Source of the DNA: Clusia tigrina
Taxonomy: Eukaryota > Arthropoda > Insecta > Diptera > Clusiidae
Direction: 5' to 3'
NCBI GenBank assembly: GCA_920105625.2
Contig: OV050030.1
Coordinates: 217,542,325-217,606,324, forward strand
DNA: 64,000 nt
Part shown: positions 39,590 through 54,800 of the stretch, one piece after another
How the letters are laid out: each line of letters starts with the position of its first letter
Position numbering within the stretch: position 1 is the stretch's first letter
The notes under the pieces: generated by a model
The model's database searches: none
What the model saw: the letters and a program-made list of their open reading frames with translations, nothing else
What the model was told of the DNA's origin: nothing
Made by a program: the position numbers and the translations under genes

Positions 39590-41950
39590 TTGTCTCCATA
39601 ATCAATCACTGATAAAACTTCAAATGGCCCTAACTTCTATATGGTGCGTCCTGCACCTATCAAAGTTTGCAACAATCAAATGCTTGTAACTTTTTACTGG
39701 AGCGTCATAAAACCTTCAAATTTTGTGACAAAAAAGTACTCGGGCCTCTTGTTAATTAAAGCTATCGCTCATAGCTATACTACCCTTGAGTCCCAAATCA
39801 AACGCTGACAAAAATTCAAATGGCCTTAACTTCTATATGGTGCGTCCTATACCTTTCAAAGTTTGCAACATTCAAATGCTTGTAACTTTTTACTGGAGCG
39901 TCATAAAACCTTCAAATTTTGTGACAATAAAGTACTCGGGCCTCTTGTCAATTTAAGCTATCGCTCATAGCTATGCCACCCTTGAGTCACAATTAAACAC
40001 TGATAAAACTTCAAATGGCCCTAACTTCTATACGTTGCGTCCTATACTTATCAAGGTGAGCAACATTCAAATGCTTGTAACTTTTTACTGGAGCGTCATA
40101 AAACCTTGAAATTTTGTGACAATAAAGTACTCGATCTTCTTATCAATGTAATCCATCGCTCTTAGCTATGCTACCCTTGAGTCCCAAATCAAACACTGGT
40201 AAAACTTCAAATGGCCCTAAGTTTCATACGGTGCGTCCTACACCTATCAAAGTTTGCAACAATCAAATGCTTGTAACTTTTTACTGGAGCGGCATAAAAC
40301 CTTGAAATTTTGTGACAGTAAAGTACTAGTGCCTCTTATCAATTTAAGCTATTGCTCATAGCTATGCTACCCTTGAGTCCCAAATCAAACACTGCTAAAA
40401 CTTTAAATGGCCCTAACTACTATATGGTGCGTCCTACACCTTTCAAAGTTTGCAACAATCAAATGCTTGTAACTTTTTACTGGAGCGCCATAAAACCTTG
40501 AAATTTTCTGACAATAAAGTACTCGTGCCTCTTATCAATTTAAGCTATCGCTCATAGCTATGCTCCCCTTGACTCCATAATCAATCACTGATAAAACTTC
40601 AAATGGCCCTAACTTCTATATGGTGCGTCCTGCACCTATCAAAGTTTGCAACAATCAAATGCTTGTAACTTTTTACTGGAGCGTCATAAAACCTTCAAAT
40701 TTTGTGACAAAAAAGTACTCGGGCCTCTTGTTAATTAAAGCTATCGCTCATAGCTATACTACCCTTGAGTCCCAAATCAAACGCTGACAAAAATTCAAAT
40801 GGCCTTAACTTCTATATGGTGCGTCCTATACCTTTCAAAGTTTGCAACATTCAAATGCTTGTAACTTTTTACTGGAGCGTCATAAAACCTTCAAATTTTG
40901 TGACAATAAAGTACTCGGGCCTCTTGTCAATTTAAGCTATCGCTCATAGCTATGCCACCCTTGAGTCACAATTAAACACTGATAAAACTTCAAATGGCCC
41001 TAACTTCTATACGTTGCGTCCTATACTTATCAAGGTGAGCAACATTCAAATGCTTGTAACTTTTTACTGGAGCGTCATAAAACCTTGAAATTTTGTGACA
41101 ATAAAGTACTCGATCTTCTTATCAATGTAATCCATCGCTCTTAGCTATGCTTCCCTTGAGTCCCAAATCAAACACTGGTAAAACTTCAAAAGGCCCTAAG
41201 TTTCATACGGTGCGTCCTACACCTATCAAAGTTTGCAACAATCAAATGCTTGTAACTTTTTACTGGAGCGGCATAAAACCTTGAAATTTTGTGACAGTAA
41301 AGTACTAGTGCCTCTTATCAATTTAAGCTATCGCTCATAGCTATGCTCCCCTTGTCTCCATAATCAATCACTGATAAAACTTCAAATGGCCCTAACTTCT
41401 ATATGGTGCGTCCTGCACCTATCAAAGTTTGCAACAATCAAATGCTTGTAACTTTTTACTGGAGCGTCATAAAACCTTCAAATTTTGTGACAAAAAAGTA
41501 CTCGGGCCTCTTGTTAATTAAAGCTATCGCTCATAGCTATACTACCCTTGAGTCCCAAATCAAACGCTGACAAAAATTCAAATGGCCTTAACTTCTATAT
41601 GGTGCGTCCTATACCTTTCAAAGTTTGCAACATTCAAATGCTTGTAACTTTTTACTGGAGCGTCATAAAACCTTCAAATTTTGTGACAATAAAGTACTCG
41701 GGCCTCTTGTCAATTTAAGCTATCGCTCATAGCTATGCCACCCTTGAGTCACAATTAAACACTGATAAAACTTCAAATGGCCCTAACTTCTATACGTTGC
41801 GTCCTATACTTATCAAGGTGAGCAACATTCAAATGCTTGTAACTTTTTACTGGAGCGTCATAAAACCTTGAAATTTTGTGACAATAAAGTACTCGATCTT
41901 CTTATCAATGTAATCCATCGCTCTTAGCTATGCTACCCTTGAGTCCCAAA
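39590..41950 (+). repeat. Alternating 5-mer and 4-mer HOR
   Basis: The monomer 'gacaaaaaagtactcggg' lies near 39728, 40708 and 41490, giving offsets of about 980 and 782 bp. The 'tcgatcttcttatcaatg' marker follows at 40131, 41110 and 41893. The second-to-third interval has lost one monomer: after 'gtactagtgcctctt' at 41305 the array passes directly to 'ccccttgtctccat'. Confidence 0.7.
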
Positions 41951-42659
41951 TCAAACACTGGTAAAACTTCAAATGGCCCTAAGTTTCATACGGTGCGTCC
42001 TACACCTATCAAAGTTTGCAACAATCAAATGCTTGTAACTTTTTACTGGAGCGGCATAAAACCTTGAAATTTTGTGACAGTAAAGTACTAGTGCCTCTTA
42101 TCAATTTAAGCTATTGCTCATAGCTATGCTACCCTTGAGTCCCAAATCAAACACTGCTAAAACTTTAAATGGCCCTAACTACTATATGGTGCGTCCTACA
42201 CCTTTCAAAGTTTGCAACAATCAAATGCTTGTAACTTTTTACTGGAGCGCCATAAAACCTTGAAATTTTCTGACAATAAAGTACTCGTGCCTCTTATCAA
42301 TTTAAGCTATCGCTCATAGCTATGCTCCCCTTGACTCCATAATCAATCACTGATAAAACTTCAAATGGCCCTAACTTCTAAACGGTGCGTCCTACGCCTA
42401 TCAAAGCTTTCAACAATCAAGTGCTTTTAACATTTTACAGGAGCATCATAAAATCTTGAAATTTTGTGACAGTAAAGTACTTGTGCGTCTTATCAATTTA
42501 AGCTATCACTCATAGCTATGCTACCCTTGAGTCCCAAATCAAACACCGATAAAACTTCAAATGGCCCTAACTTCTATGCGGTGCGTCCTATACCTTTCAA
42601 AGTTTGCAACATTCAAATGCTTGTAACTTTTTACTGGAGCGTCATAAAACCTTGAAATT

Positions 42660-45600
42660 TTGTGACAGTAAAGTACTTGTGCGTCTTATCAATTTAAGTT
42701 ATCGCTCATAGCTATGCTACCCTTGAGTCACAAATCAAACATTGCTAAAACTTCAAATGGCCCTAACTTCTATACGGTGCGTCCTCTACCTATCAAAGTT
42801 TGCAACATTCAAATGCTTGTAACTTTTTACTGGAGTGTCATAAATCCTTCAAATTTTGTGACAATAAAGTACTCGGGCCTCTTGTCAATTTAAGCTATCG
42901 CTCATACCTATGCCACCCTTGACTCCCAATTAAACACTGATAAAACTTCAAATGGCCCTAACTTCTATACGGTGGGTCCTATACTTATCAAGGTTAGCAA
43001 CATTCAAATGCTTGTAACTTTTTACTGGAACGTCATAAAACCTTGAAATTTTGTGACAATAAAGTACTCGAGCTTCTTATCAATGTAATCCATCGCTCTT
43101 AGCTATGCTACCCTTGAGTCCCAAATCAAACACTGGTAAAACTTCAAATTTCCCTAAGTTTCATACGGTGCGTCCTACACCTATCAAAGTTTGCAACAAT
43201 CAAATGCTTGTAACTTTTTACTGGAGCGGCATAAAACCTTGGAATTTTGTGACAGTAAAGTACTAGTGCCTCTTATCAATTTAAGCTATTGCTCATAGCT
43301 ATGCTACCCTTGAGTCCCAAATCAAACACCGATAAAACTTCAAATGGCCCTAACTTCTATGCGGTGCGTCCTATACCTTTCAAAGTTTGCAACATTCAAA
43401 TGCTTGTAACTTTTTACTGGAGCGTCATAAAACCTTGAAATTTTGTGACAGTAAAGTACTTGTGCGTCTTATCAATTTAAGTTATCGCTCATAGCTATGC
43501 TACCCTTGAGTCACAAATCAAACATTGCTAAAACTTCAAATGGCCCTAACTTCTATACGGTGCGTCCTCTACCTATCAAAGTTTGCAGCAATCAAATGCT
43601 TGTAACTTTTTACTGGAGCGTCATAAAACCTTAAAATTTTGTGACAATAAAGTACTCGGGCCTCTTGTTAATTAAAGCTAACGCTCCTAGCTATACTACC
43701 CTTGAGTCCCAAATCAAACGCTGACAAAAATTCAAATGGCCTTAACTTCTATATGGTGCGTCCTATACCTTTCAAAGTTTGCAACATTCAAATGCTTGTA
43801 ACTTTTTACTGGAGCGTCATAAAACCTTCAAATTTTGTGACAATAAAGTACTCGTGCCTCTTATCAATTTAAGCTATCGCTCATAGCTATGCTACCCTTG
43901 AGTCCCAAATCAAACACTGCTAAAACTTTAAATGGCCCTAACTACTATATGGTGCGTCCTACACCTTTCAAAGTTTGCAACAATCAAATGCTTGTAACTT
44001 TTTACTGGAGCGCCATAAAACCTTGAAATTTTCTGACAATAAAGTACTCGTGCCTCTTATCAATTTAAGCTATCGCTCATAGCTATGCTCCCCTTGACTC
44101 CATAATCAATCACTGATAAAACTTCAAATGGCCCTAACTTCTAAACGGTGCGTCCTACACCTATCAAAGTTTTCAACAATCAAGTGCTTGTAACATTTTA
44201 GTGGAGCATCATAAAATCTTGAAATTTTGTGACAGTAAAGTACTTGTGCGTCTTATCAATTTAAGCTATCACTCATAGCTATGCTACCCTTGAGTCCCAA
44301 ATCAAACACCGATAAAACTTCAAATGGCCCTAACTTCTATGCGGTGCGTCCTATACCTTTCAAAGTTTGCAACATTCAAATGCTTGTAACTTTTTACTGG
44401 AGCGTCATAAAACCTTGAAATTTTGTGACAGTAAAGTACTTGTGCGTCTTATCAATTTAAGTTGTCGCTCATAGCTATGCTACCCTTGAGTCACAAATCA
44501 AACATTGCTAAAACTTCAAATGGCCCTAACTTCTATACGGTGCGTCCTCTACCTATCAAAGTTTGCAGCAATCAAATGCTTGTAACTTTTTACTGGAGCG
44601 TCATAAAACCTTCAAATTTTGTGACAATAAAGTACTCGGGCCTCTTGTTAATTAAAGCTATCGCTCATAGCTATACTAACCTTGAGTCCCAAATCAAACA
44701 CTGATAAAAATTCAAATGGCCTTAACTTCTATATGGTGCGTCCTATATCTTTCAAAGTTTGCAACATTCAAATGCTTGTAACTTTTTACTGGAGCGTCAT
44801 AAATCCTTCAAATTTTGTGACAATAAAGCACTCGGGCCTCTTGTCAATTTAAGCTATCGCTCATAGCTATGCCACCCTTGACTCCCAATTAAACACTGAT
44901 AAAACTTCAAATGGCCCTAACTTCTATACGGTGGGTCCTATACTTATCAAGGTTAGCAACATTCAAATGCTTGTAACTTTTTACTGGAGCGTCATAAAAC
45001 CTTGAAATTTTGTGACAATAAAGTACTCGTGCTTCTTATCAATGTAATCCATCGCTCTTAGCTATGCTACCCTTGAGTCCCAAATCAAACACTGGTAAAA
45101 CTTCAAATTTCCCTAAGTTTCATACGGTGCGTCCTACACCTATCAAAGTTTGCAACAATCAAATGCTTGTAACTTTTTACTGGAGCGGCATAAAACCTTG
45201 AAATTTTGTGACAGTAAAGTACTTGTGCGTCTTATCAATTTAAGTTATCGCTCATAGCTATGCTACCCTTGAGTCACAAATCAAACATTGTTAAAACTTC
45301 AAATGGCCCTAACTTCTATACGGTGCGTCCTCTACCTATCAAAGTTTGCAGCAATCAAATGCTTGTAACTTTTTACTGGAGCGTCATAAAACCTTCAAAT
45401 TTTGTGACAATAAAGTACTCGGGCCTCTTGTTAATTAAAGCTATCGCTCATAGCTATACTACCCTTGAGTCCCAAATCAAACACTGATAAAAATTCAAAT
45501 GGCCTTAACTTCTATATGGTGCGTCCTATATCTTTCAAAGTTTGCAACATTCAAATGCTTGTAACTTTTTACTGGAGCGTCATAAATCCTTCAAATTTTG

Positions 45601-45840
45601 TGACAATAAAGTACTCGGGCCTCTTGTCAATTTAAGCTATCGCTCATAGCTATGCCACCCTTGACTCCCAATTAAACACTGATCAAACTTCAAATGGCCC
45701 TAACTTCTATACGGTGGGTCCTATACTTATCAAGGTTAGCAACATTCAAATGCTTGTAACTTTTTACTGGAGCGTCATAAAACCTTGAAATTTTGTGACA
45801 ATAAAGTACTCGAGCTTCTTATCAATGTAATCCATCGCTC
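42660..45840 (+). repeat. 4-mer and 5-mer HOR copies
   Basis: The 'cacaaatcaaacattg' monomer recurs at about 42741, 43523, 44504 and 45287, offsets of 782, 981 and 783 bp. Neighbouring units repeat in partly different order, with the 'actggtaaaacttcaaatttcccta' variant (in pieces) near 43137 and 45097 marking two related copies. Confidence 0.65.
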
Positions 45841-46724
45841 TTAGCTATGCTACCCTTTAGTCCCAAATCAAACACTGGTAAAGCTTCAAATGGCCCTAAG
45901 TTTCATACGGTGCGTCCTACACCTATCAAAGTTTGCAACAATCAAATGCTTGTAACTTTTTACTGGAGCGGCATAAAACCTTGAAATTTTGTGACAGTAA
46001 AGTACTAGTGCCTCTTATCAATTTAAGCTATTGCTCATAGCTATGCTACTCTTGAGTCCCAAATCAAACACTGCTAAAACTTTAAATGGCCCTAACTACT
46101 ATATGGTGCGTCCTACACCTTTCAAAGTTTGCAACAATCAAATACTTGTAACTTTTTACTGGAGCGCCATAAAACCTTGAAATTTTCTGACAGTAAAGTA
46201 CTAGTGCCTCTAATCAATTTAAGCTATCGCTCATAGCTATGCTCCCCTTGAATCCATAATCAATCACAGATAAAACTTCAAATGGCGCTAACTTCTAAAC
46301 GGTGCGTCCTACACCTATCAAAGTTTTCAACAATCAAGTGCTTGTAACATTTTACTGGAGCATCATAAAATCTTGAAATTTTGTGACAGTAAAGTACTTG
46401 TGCGTCTTATCAATTTAAGCTGTCACTCATAGCTATGCTACCCTTGAGTCCCAAATCAAACACCGATAAAACTTCAAATGGCCCTAACTTCTATGCGGTG
46501 CGTCCTATACCTTTCAAAGTTTGCAACATTCAAATGCTTGTAACTTTTTACTGGAGCGTCATAAAACCTTGAAATTTTGTGACAGTAAAGTAATTGTGAG
46601 TCTTATCAATTTAAGTTATCGCTCATAGCTATACTACCCTTGAGTCACAAATCAAACATTGCTAAAACTTCAAATGGCCCTAACTTCTATATGGTGCGTC
46701 CTATACCTTTCAAAGTTTGCAACA

Positions 46725-49700
46725 TTCAAATGCTTGTGACTTTTTACTGGAGCGTCATAAAACCTTCAAATTTTGTGACAATAAAGTACTCGGGCCTCTT
46801 GTCAATTTAAGCTATCGCTCATAGCTATGCCACCCTTGAGTCCCAATTAAACACTGATAAAACTTCAAATGGCCCTAACTTCTATACGGTGCGTCCTATA
46901 CTTATCAAGGTTAGCAACATTCAAATGCTTGTAACTTTTTACTGGAGCGTCATAAAACCTTGAAATTTTGTGACAATAAAGTACTCGATCTTCTTATAAA
47001 TGTAATCCATCGCTCTTAGCTATGCTACCCTTGAGTCCAAAATCAAACACTGGTAAAACTTCAAATGGCCCTAAGTTTCATACGGTGCGTCCTACACCTA
47101 TCAAAGTTTGCAACAATCAAATGCTTGTAACTTTTTACTGGAGCGGCATAAAACCTTGAAATTTTGTGACAGTAAAGTACTAGTGCCTCTTATCAATTTA
47201 AGCTATTGCTCATAGCTATGCTACCCTTGAGTCCCAAATCAAACACTGCTAAAACTTCAAATGGCCCTAACTACTATATGGTGCGTCCTACACCTTTCAA
47301 AGTTTGCAACAATCAAATGCTTGTAACTTTTTACTGGAGCGCCATAAAACCTTGAAATTTTCTGACAATAAAGTACTCGTGCCTCTTATCAATTTAAGCT
47401 ATCGCTCATAGCTATGCTCCCCTTGACTCCATAATCAATCACTGATAAAACTTCAAAAGGCCCTAACTTCTAAACGGTGCGTCCTACACCTATCAAAGTT
47501 TTCAACAATCAAGTGCTTGTAACATTTTACTGGAGCATCATAAAATCTTGAAATTTTGTGACAGTAAAGTACTTGTGCGTCTTATCAATTTAAGCTATCA
47601 CTCATAGCTATGCTACCCTTGAGTCCCAAATCAAACACCGATAAAACTTCTATGCGGTGCGTCCTATACCTTTCAAAGTTTGCAACATTCAAATGCTTGT
47701 AACTTTTTACTGGAGCGTCACAAAACCTTGAAATTTTGTGACAGTAAAGTACTTGTGCGTCTTATCAATTTAAGTTATCGCTCATAGCTATGCTACCCTT
47801 GAGTCACAAATCAAACATTGCTAAAACTTCATATGGCCCTAACTTCTATGCGGTGCGTCCTATACCTTTCAAAGTTTGCAACATTCAAATGCTTGTAACT
47901 TTTTACTGGAGCGTCATAAAACCTTCAAATTTTGTGACAATAAAGTACTCGGGCTTCTTGTTAATTAAAGCTATCGCTCATAGCTATACTACCCTTGAGT
48001 CCCAAATCAAACACTGATAAAAATTCAAATGGCCCTAACTTCTATATGGTGCGTCCTATATCTTTCAAAGTTTGCAACATTCAAATGCTTGTAACTTTTT
48101 ACTGGAGCGTCATAAATCCTTCAAATTTTGTGACAATAAAGTACTCGGGCCTCTTGTCAATTTAAGCTATCGCTCATAGCTATGCCACCCTTGACTCCCA
48201 ATTAAACACTGATAAAACTTCAAATGGCCCTAACTTCTATACGGTGGGTCCTATACTTATCAAGGTTAGCAACATTCAAATGCTTGTAACTTTTTACTGG
48301 AGCGTCATGAAATTTTGTGACAATAAAGTACTCGAGCTTCTTATCAATGTAATCCATCGCTCTTAGCTATGCTACCCTTGAGTCCCAAATCAAACACTGG
48401 TAAAACTTCAAATGGCCCTAAGTTTCATACGGTGCGTCCTACACCTATCAAAGTTTGCAACAATCAAATGCTTGTAACTTTTTACTGGAGCGGCATAAAA
48501 CCTTGAAATTTTGTGACAGTAATGTACTAGTGCCTCTTATCAATTTAAGCTATTGCTCATAGCTATGCTACTCTTGAGTCCCAAATCAAACACTGCTAAA
48601 ACTTTAAATGGCCCTAACTACTATATGGTGCGTCCTATACCCTTCAAAGTTTGCAACAATCAAATGCTTGTAACTTTTTACTGGAGCGCCATAAAACCTT
48701 GAAATTTTCTGACAATAAAGTACTCGTGCCTCTTATCAATTTAAGCTATCGCTCATAGCTATGCTCCCCTTGAATCCATAATCAATCACTGATAAAACTT
48801 CAAATGGCCCTAACTTCTAAACGGTGCGTCCTACACCTATCAAAGCTTTCAACAATCAAGTGCTTGTAACATTTTACTGGAGCATCATAAAATCTTGAAA
48901 TTTTGTGACAGTAAAGTACTTGTGCGTCTTATCAATTTAAGCTATCACTCATAGCTATGCTACCCTTGAGTCCCAAACCAAACACCGATAAAACTTCAAA
49001 TGGCCCTAACTTCTATGCGGTGCGTCCTATACCTTTCAAAGTTTGCAACATTCAAATGCTTGTAACTTTTTACTGGAGCGTCATAAAACCTTGAAATTTT
49101 GTGACAGTAAAGTACCTGTGCGTCTTATCAATTTAAGTTATCGCTCATAGCTATGCTACCCTTGAGTCACAAATCAAACATTGCTAAAACTTCAAATGGC
49201 CCTAACTTCTATACGGTGCGTCCTCTACCTATCAAAGTTTGCAGCAATCAAATGCTTGTAACTTTTTACTGGAGCGTCATAAAACCTTAAAATTTTGTGA
49301 CAATAAAGTACTCGGGCCTCTTGTTAATTAAAGCTAACGCTCATAGCTATACTACCCTTGAGTCCCAATTAAACACTGATAAAACTTCAAATGGCCCTAA
49401 CTTCTATACGGTGCGTCCTATACTTATCAAGGTTAGCAACATTCAAATGCTTGTAACTTTTTACTGGAGCGTCATAAAACCTTGAAATTTTGTGACAATA
49501 AAGTACGCGAGCTTCTTATCAATGTAATCCATCGCTCTTAGCTATGCTACCCTTGAGTCCCAAATCAGACACTGGTAAAACTTCAAATGGCCCTAAGTTT
49601 CATACGGTGCGTCCTACACCTTTCAAAGTTTGCAACAATCAAATGCTTGTAACTTTTTACTGGAGCGGCATAAAACCTTGAAATTTTGTGACAGTAAAGT

Positions 49701-50960
49701 ACTAGTGCCTCTTATCAATTTAAGCTATTGCTCATAGCTATGCTACTCTTGAGTCCCAAATCAAACACTGCTAAAACTTCAAATGGGCCTAACTTCTATA
49801 TGGTGCGCCCTACACCTTTCAAAGTTTGCAACAATCAAATGCTTGTAACTTTTTACTGGAGCGCCATAAAACCTTGAAATTTTCTGACAATAAAGTATTC
49901 GTGCCTCTTATCAATTTAAGCTATCGCTCATAGCTATGCTCCCCTTGACTCCATAATCAATCACTGATAAAACTTCAAATGGCCCTAACTTCTATATGGT
50001 GCGTCCTGCACCTATCAAAGTTTACAACAATCAAATGCTTGTAACTTTTTACTGGAGCGTCATAAAACCTTCAAATTTTATGACAATAAAGTACTCGGGC
50101 CTCTTGTTAATTAAAGCTATCGCTCATAGCTATACTACCCTTGAGTCCCAAATCAAACACTGATAAAAATTCAAATGGCCTTAACTTCTATATGGTGCGT
50201 CCTATACCTTTCAAAGTTTGCAACATTCAAATGCTTGTAACTTTTTACTGGAGCGTCATAAAACCTTCAAATTTTGTGACAATAAAGTACTCGGGCCTCT
50301 TGTCAATTTAAGCTATCGCTCATAGCTATGCCACCCTTGAGTCCCAATTAAACACTGATAAAACTTCAAATGGCCCTAACTTCTATACGGTGCGTCCTAT
50401 ACTTATCAAGGTTAGCAACATTCAAATGCTTGTAACTTTTTACTGGAGCGTCATAAAACCTTGCAATTTTGTGACAATAAAGTACTCGATCTTCTTATAA
50501 ATGTAATCCATCGCTCTTAGCTATGCTACCCTTGAGTCCCAAATCAAACACTGGTAAAACTTCAAATGGCCCTAAGTTTCATACGGTGCGTCCTACACCT
50601 ATCAAAGTTTGCAACAATCAAATGCTTGTAACTTTTTACTGGAGCGGCATAAAACCTTGAAATTTTGTGACAATAAAGTACTAGTGCCTCTTATCAATTT
50701 AAGCTATTGCTCATAGCTATGCTACCCTTGAGTCCCAAATCAAACACTGCTAAAACTTCAAATGGCCCTAACTACTATATGGTGCGTCCTACACCTTTCA
50801 AAGTTTGCAACAATCAAATGCTTGTAACTTTTTACTGGAGCGCCATAAAACCTTGAAATTTTCTGACAATAAAGTACTCGTGCCTCTTATCAATTTAAGC
50901 TATCGCTCATAGCTATGCTCCCCTTGACTCCATAATCAATCACTGATAAAACTTCAAATG
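46725..50960 (+). repeat. Paired blocks 3,501 bp apart
   Basis: The block 46725-47450 with the rare 'tcgatcttcttataaatg' marker (46985) recurs at about 50226-50950 (marker at 50486). The 3,501-bp offset is a little under 18 monomers. Two private deletions in between account for most of the shortfall: one near 47650 ('ataaaacttctatgcgg') and one near 48307 ('gcgtcatgaaatttt'). Confidence 0.7.
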
Positions 50961-51419
50961 GCCCTAACTTCTATATGGTGCGTCCTGCACCTATCAAAGT
51001 TGGCAACAATCAAATGCTTGTAACTTTTTACTGGAGCGACATAAAACCTTGAAATTTTGTGACAGTAAAGTACTTCTGCATTTTATCAATTTAAGTTATC
51101 GCTCATAGCTATGCTACCCTTGAGTCCCAAATCAAACACTGCTATATCTTCAAATTGCCCTAACTTCTAAACGGTGCGTCCTACACCTATCAAAGTTTTC
51201 AACAATCAAATGCTTGTAACATTTTACTGGAGCATCATAAAATCTTGAAATTTTGTGACAGTAAAGTACTCTTGCGTCTTATCAATTTAAGTTATCGCTC
51301 ATAGCTATGCTACCCTTGAGTCACAAATCAAACAGTGCTAAAACTTCAAATGGCCCTAACTTCTATACGGTGCGTCCTATACCTATAAAAGTTTGCAGCA
51401 ATCAAATGCTTGTAACTTT

Positions 51420-51995
51420 CTACTGGAGCGTCATAAAACCTTCAAATTTTGTGACAATAAATTACTCGTGCCTCTTGTCAATTAAAGCTATCGCTCATAC
51501 CTATGCTACCCTTGACTCCATAATCAATCACTGATAAAACTTCAAATGGCCCTAACTTCTATATGGTGCATCCTGCACCTATCAAAGTTTGCAACAATCA
51601 AATGCTTGTAACTTTTTACTGGAGCGTCATAAAACCTTGCAATTTTGTGACAATAAAGTACTCGATCTTCTTATAAATGTAATCCATCGCTCTTAGCTAT
51701 GCTACCCTTGAGTCCCAAATCAAACGCTGGTAAAACTTCAAATGGCCCTAAGTTTCATACGGTGCGTCCTACACCTATCAAAGTTTGCAACAATCAAATG
51801 CTTGTAACTTTCTACTGGAGCGTCATAAAACCTTCAAATTTTGTGACAATAAATTACTCATGCCTCTTGTCAATTAAAGCTATCGCTCATACCTATGCTA
51901 CCCTTGACTCCATAATCAATCACTGATAAAACTTCAAATGGCCCTAACTTCTATATGGTGCATCCTGCACCTATCAAAGTTTGCAACAATCAAAT
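51420..51995 (+). repeat. Two-monomer tandem duplication
   Basis: A 392-bp unit repeats, so that 'aactttctactggagc', 'gctcatacctatgc' and 'ggtgcatcctgcacc' each occur twice at that spacing. It is the smallest HOR seen and, with nearly no differences between copies, probably among the youngest. Confidence 0.8.
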
Positions 51996-52399
51996 GCTTG
52001 TAACTTTTTACTGGAGCGTCATAAAACCTTGAAATTTTGTGACAGTAAAGTACTTCTGCATTTTATCAATTTAAGTTATCGCTCATAGCTATGCTACCCT
52101 TGAGTCCCAAATGAAACACTGATATATTTTCAAATTGCCCTAACTTCTAAACGGTGCGTCCTACACCTATCAAAATTTTCAACAATCAAGTGCTTGTAAC
52201 AGTTTACTGGAGCATTATAAAATCTTGAAATTTTGTGACAGTAAAGTACTCTTGCGTCTTATCAATTTAAGTTATCGCTCATAGCTATGCTCCCCTTAAC
52301 TCCATAATCAATCACTGATAAAACTTCAAATGGCCCTAACTTCGAAACGGTGCGTCCTACACCTATCAAAGTTTTCAATAATCAAGTGCTTGTAACATT

Positions 52400-54800
52400 T
52401 TACTGGAGCATCATAAAATCTTGAAATTTTGTGACAGTAAAGTACTTGTGCGTCTTATCAATTTAAGCTATCACTCATAGCTATGCTACCCCTGAGTCCC
52501 AAATCAAACACCGATGAAACTTCAAATGGCCCTAACTTCTATGCGGTGCGTCCTATACCTTTCAAAGTTTGCAACATTCAAATGTTTGTAACTTTTTACT
52601 GGAGCGTCATAAAACCTTGAAATTTTGTGACAGTAAAGTACTTGTGCGTCTTATCAATTTAAGTTATCGCTGATAGCTATGCTACCCTTGAGTCACAAAT
52701 CAAACAGTGCTAAAACTTCAAATGGCCCTAACTTCTATACGGTGCGTCCTTTACCTATCAAAGTTTGCAGCAATCAAATGCTTGTAACTTTTTACTGGAG
52801 CGCCATAAAACCTTGAAATTTTGTGACAATAAAGTACTCGAGCTTCTTATCAATGTAATCCATCGCTCTTAGCTATGCTACCTTTGAGTCACAAATCAAA
52901 CACTGCTAAAACTTCAAATGGCCCTAACTTCTATATGATGCGTCCTACACCTTTCAAAGTTTGCAACATTCAAATGTTTGTAACTTTTTACTGGAGCGTC
53001 ATAAAACCTTGAAATTTTGTGACAATAAAGTACTCGGGCCTCTTGTCAATTAAAGCTATCGCTCATAGCTATACTACCCTTGAGTCCCAAATCAAACACT
53101 GATAAAAATTCTAATGGCCTTAACTTCTATATGGTGCGTCCTATACCTTTCAAAGTTTGCAACACTCAAATGCTTGTAACTTTTTACTGGAGCGTCATAA
53201 AACCTTGAAATTTTGTGACAGTAAAGTACTTCTGCATTTTATCAATTTAAGTTATCGCTCATAGCTATGCTACCCTTGAGTCCCAAATCAGACACTGATA
53301 TAACTTCAAATGGCCCTAACTTCTAAATGGTGCGTCCTACACCTATCAAAGTTTTCAACAATCAAGTGCTTGTAACATTTTACTGGAGCGTCATAAAACC
53401 TTGAAATTTTGTGACAGTAAAGTACTTCTGCATTTTTTCAATTTAAGTTATCGCTCATAGCTATGCTACCCTTGAGTCCCAAATCAAACACTGATATATC
53501 TTCAAATTGCCCTAACTTCTAAACGGTGCGTCCTACACCTATCAAAGTTTTCAACAATCAAGTGCTTGTAACATTTTACTGGAGCATCATAAAATCTTGA
53601 AATTTTGTGACAGTAAAGTACTCTTGCGTCTTATCAATTTAAGTTATCGCTCATAGCTATGCTACCCTTGAGTCCCAAATCAAACACTGCTATATCTTCA
53701 AATTGCCCTAACTTCTAAACGGTGCGTCATACACCTATCAAAGTTTTCAACAATCAAATGCTTGTAACATTTTACTGGAGCATCATAAAATCTTGAAATT
53801 TTGTGACAGTAAAGTACTCTTGCGTCTTATCAATTTAAGTTATCGCTCATAGCTATGCTACCCTTGAGTCACAAATCAAACACTGCTAAAACTTCAAATG
53901 GCCCTAACTTCTATATGGTGCGTCCTACACCTTTCAAAGTTTGCAACAATCAAATGCTTGTAACTTTTTACTGGAGCGCCATAAAACCTTGAAATTTTGT
54001 GACAATAAAGTACTCGTGCCTCTTATCAATTTAAGCTATCGCTCATAGCTATGCTCCCCTTAACTCCATAATCAATCACTGATAAAACTTCAAATGGCCC
54101 TAACTTCTATATGGTGCGTCCTACACCTATCAAAGTTTGCAACAATCAAATGCTTGTAACTGTTTACTGGAGCGTCATAAAACTTTGAAATTTTGGTACA
54201 GTAAAGTACTTCTGCGTCTTATCAATTTAAGTTATCGCTCATAGCTATGCTACCCTTGAGTCCCAAAACAAACACTGATATAACTTCAAAAGGCCCTAAC
54301 TTCTAAACGGTGCGTCCTACACCTATCAAAGTTTTCAATAATCAAGTGCTTGTAACATTTTACTGGAGCATCATAAAATCTTGAAATTTTGTGACAGTAA
54401 AGTACTTGTGCGTCTTATCAATTTAAGCTATCACTCATAGCTATGCTACCCCTGAGTCCCAAATCAAACACCGATGAAACTTCAAATGGCCCTAACTTCT
54501 ATGCGGTGCGTCCTATACCTTTCAAAGTTTGCAATATTCAAATGTTTGTAACTTTTTACTGGAGCGTCATAAAACCTTGAAATTTTGTGACAGTAAAGTA
54601 CTTGTGCGTCTTATCAATTTAAGTTATCGCTGATAGCTATGCTACCCTTGAGTCACAAAGCAAACACTGATAAAAATACAAATGGCCCTAACTTCTATAC
54701 GGTGCGTCCTCTACCTATCAAAGTTTGCAGCAATCAAATGCTTGTAACTTTTTACTGGAGCGCCATAAAACCTTGAAATTGTGTGACAATAAAGTATTCG
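52400..54800 (+). repeat. Ten-monomer offset repeat
   Basis: The monomer with 'gctacccctgagtcccaaatc' (in part) and 'caccgatgaaacttc' is at 52491 and 54451, exactly ten monomers apart (1,960 bp). The next monomer, with 'tatcgctgatagc', also matches. The same pair reappears inside the element-bearing HOR at about 56476 and 60264. Confidence 0.7.
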
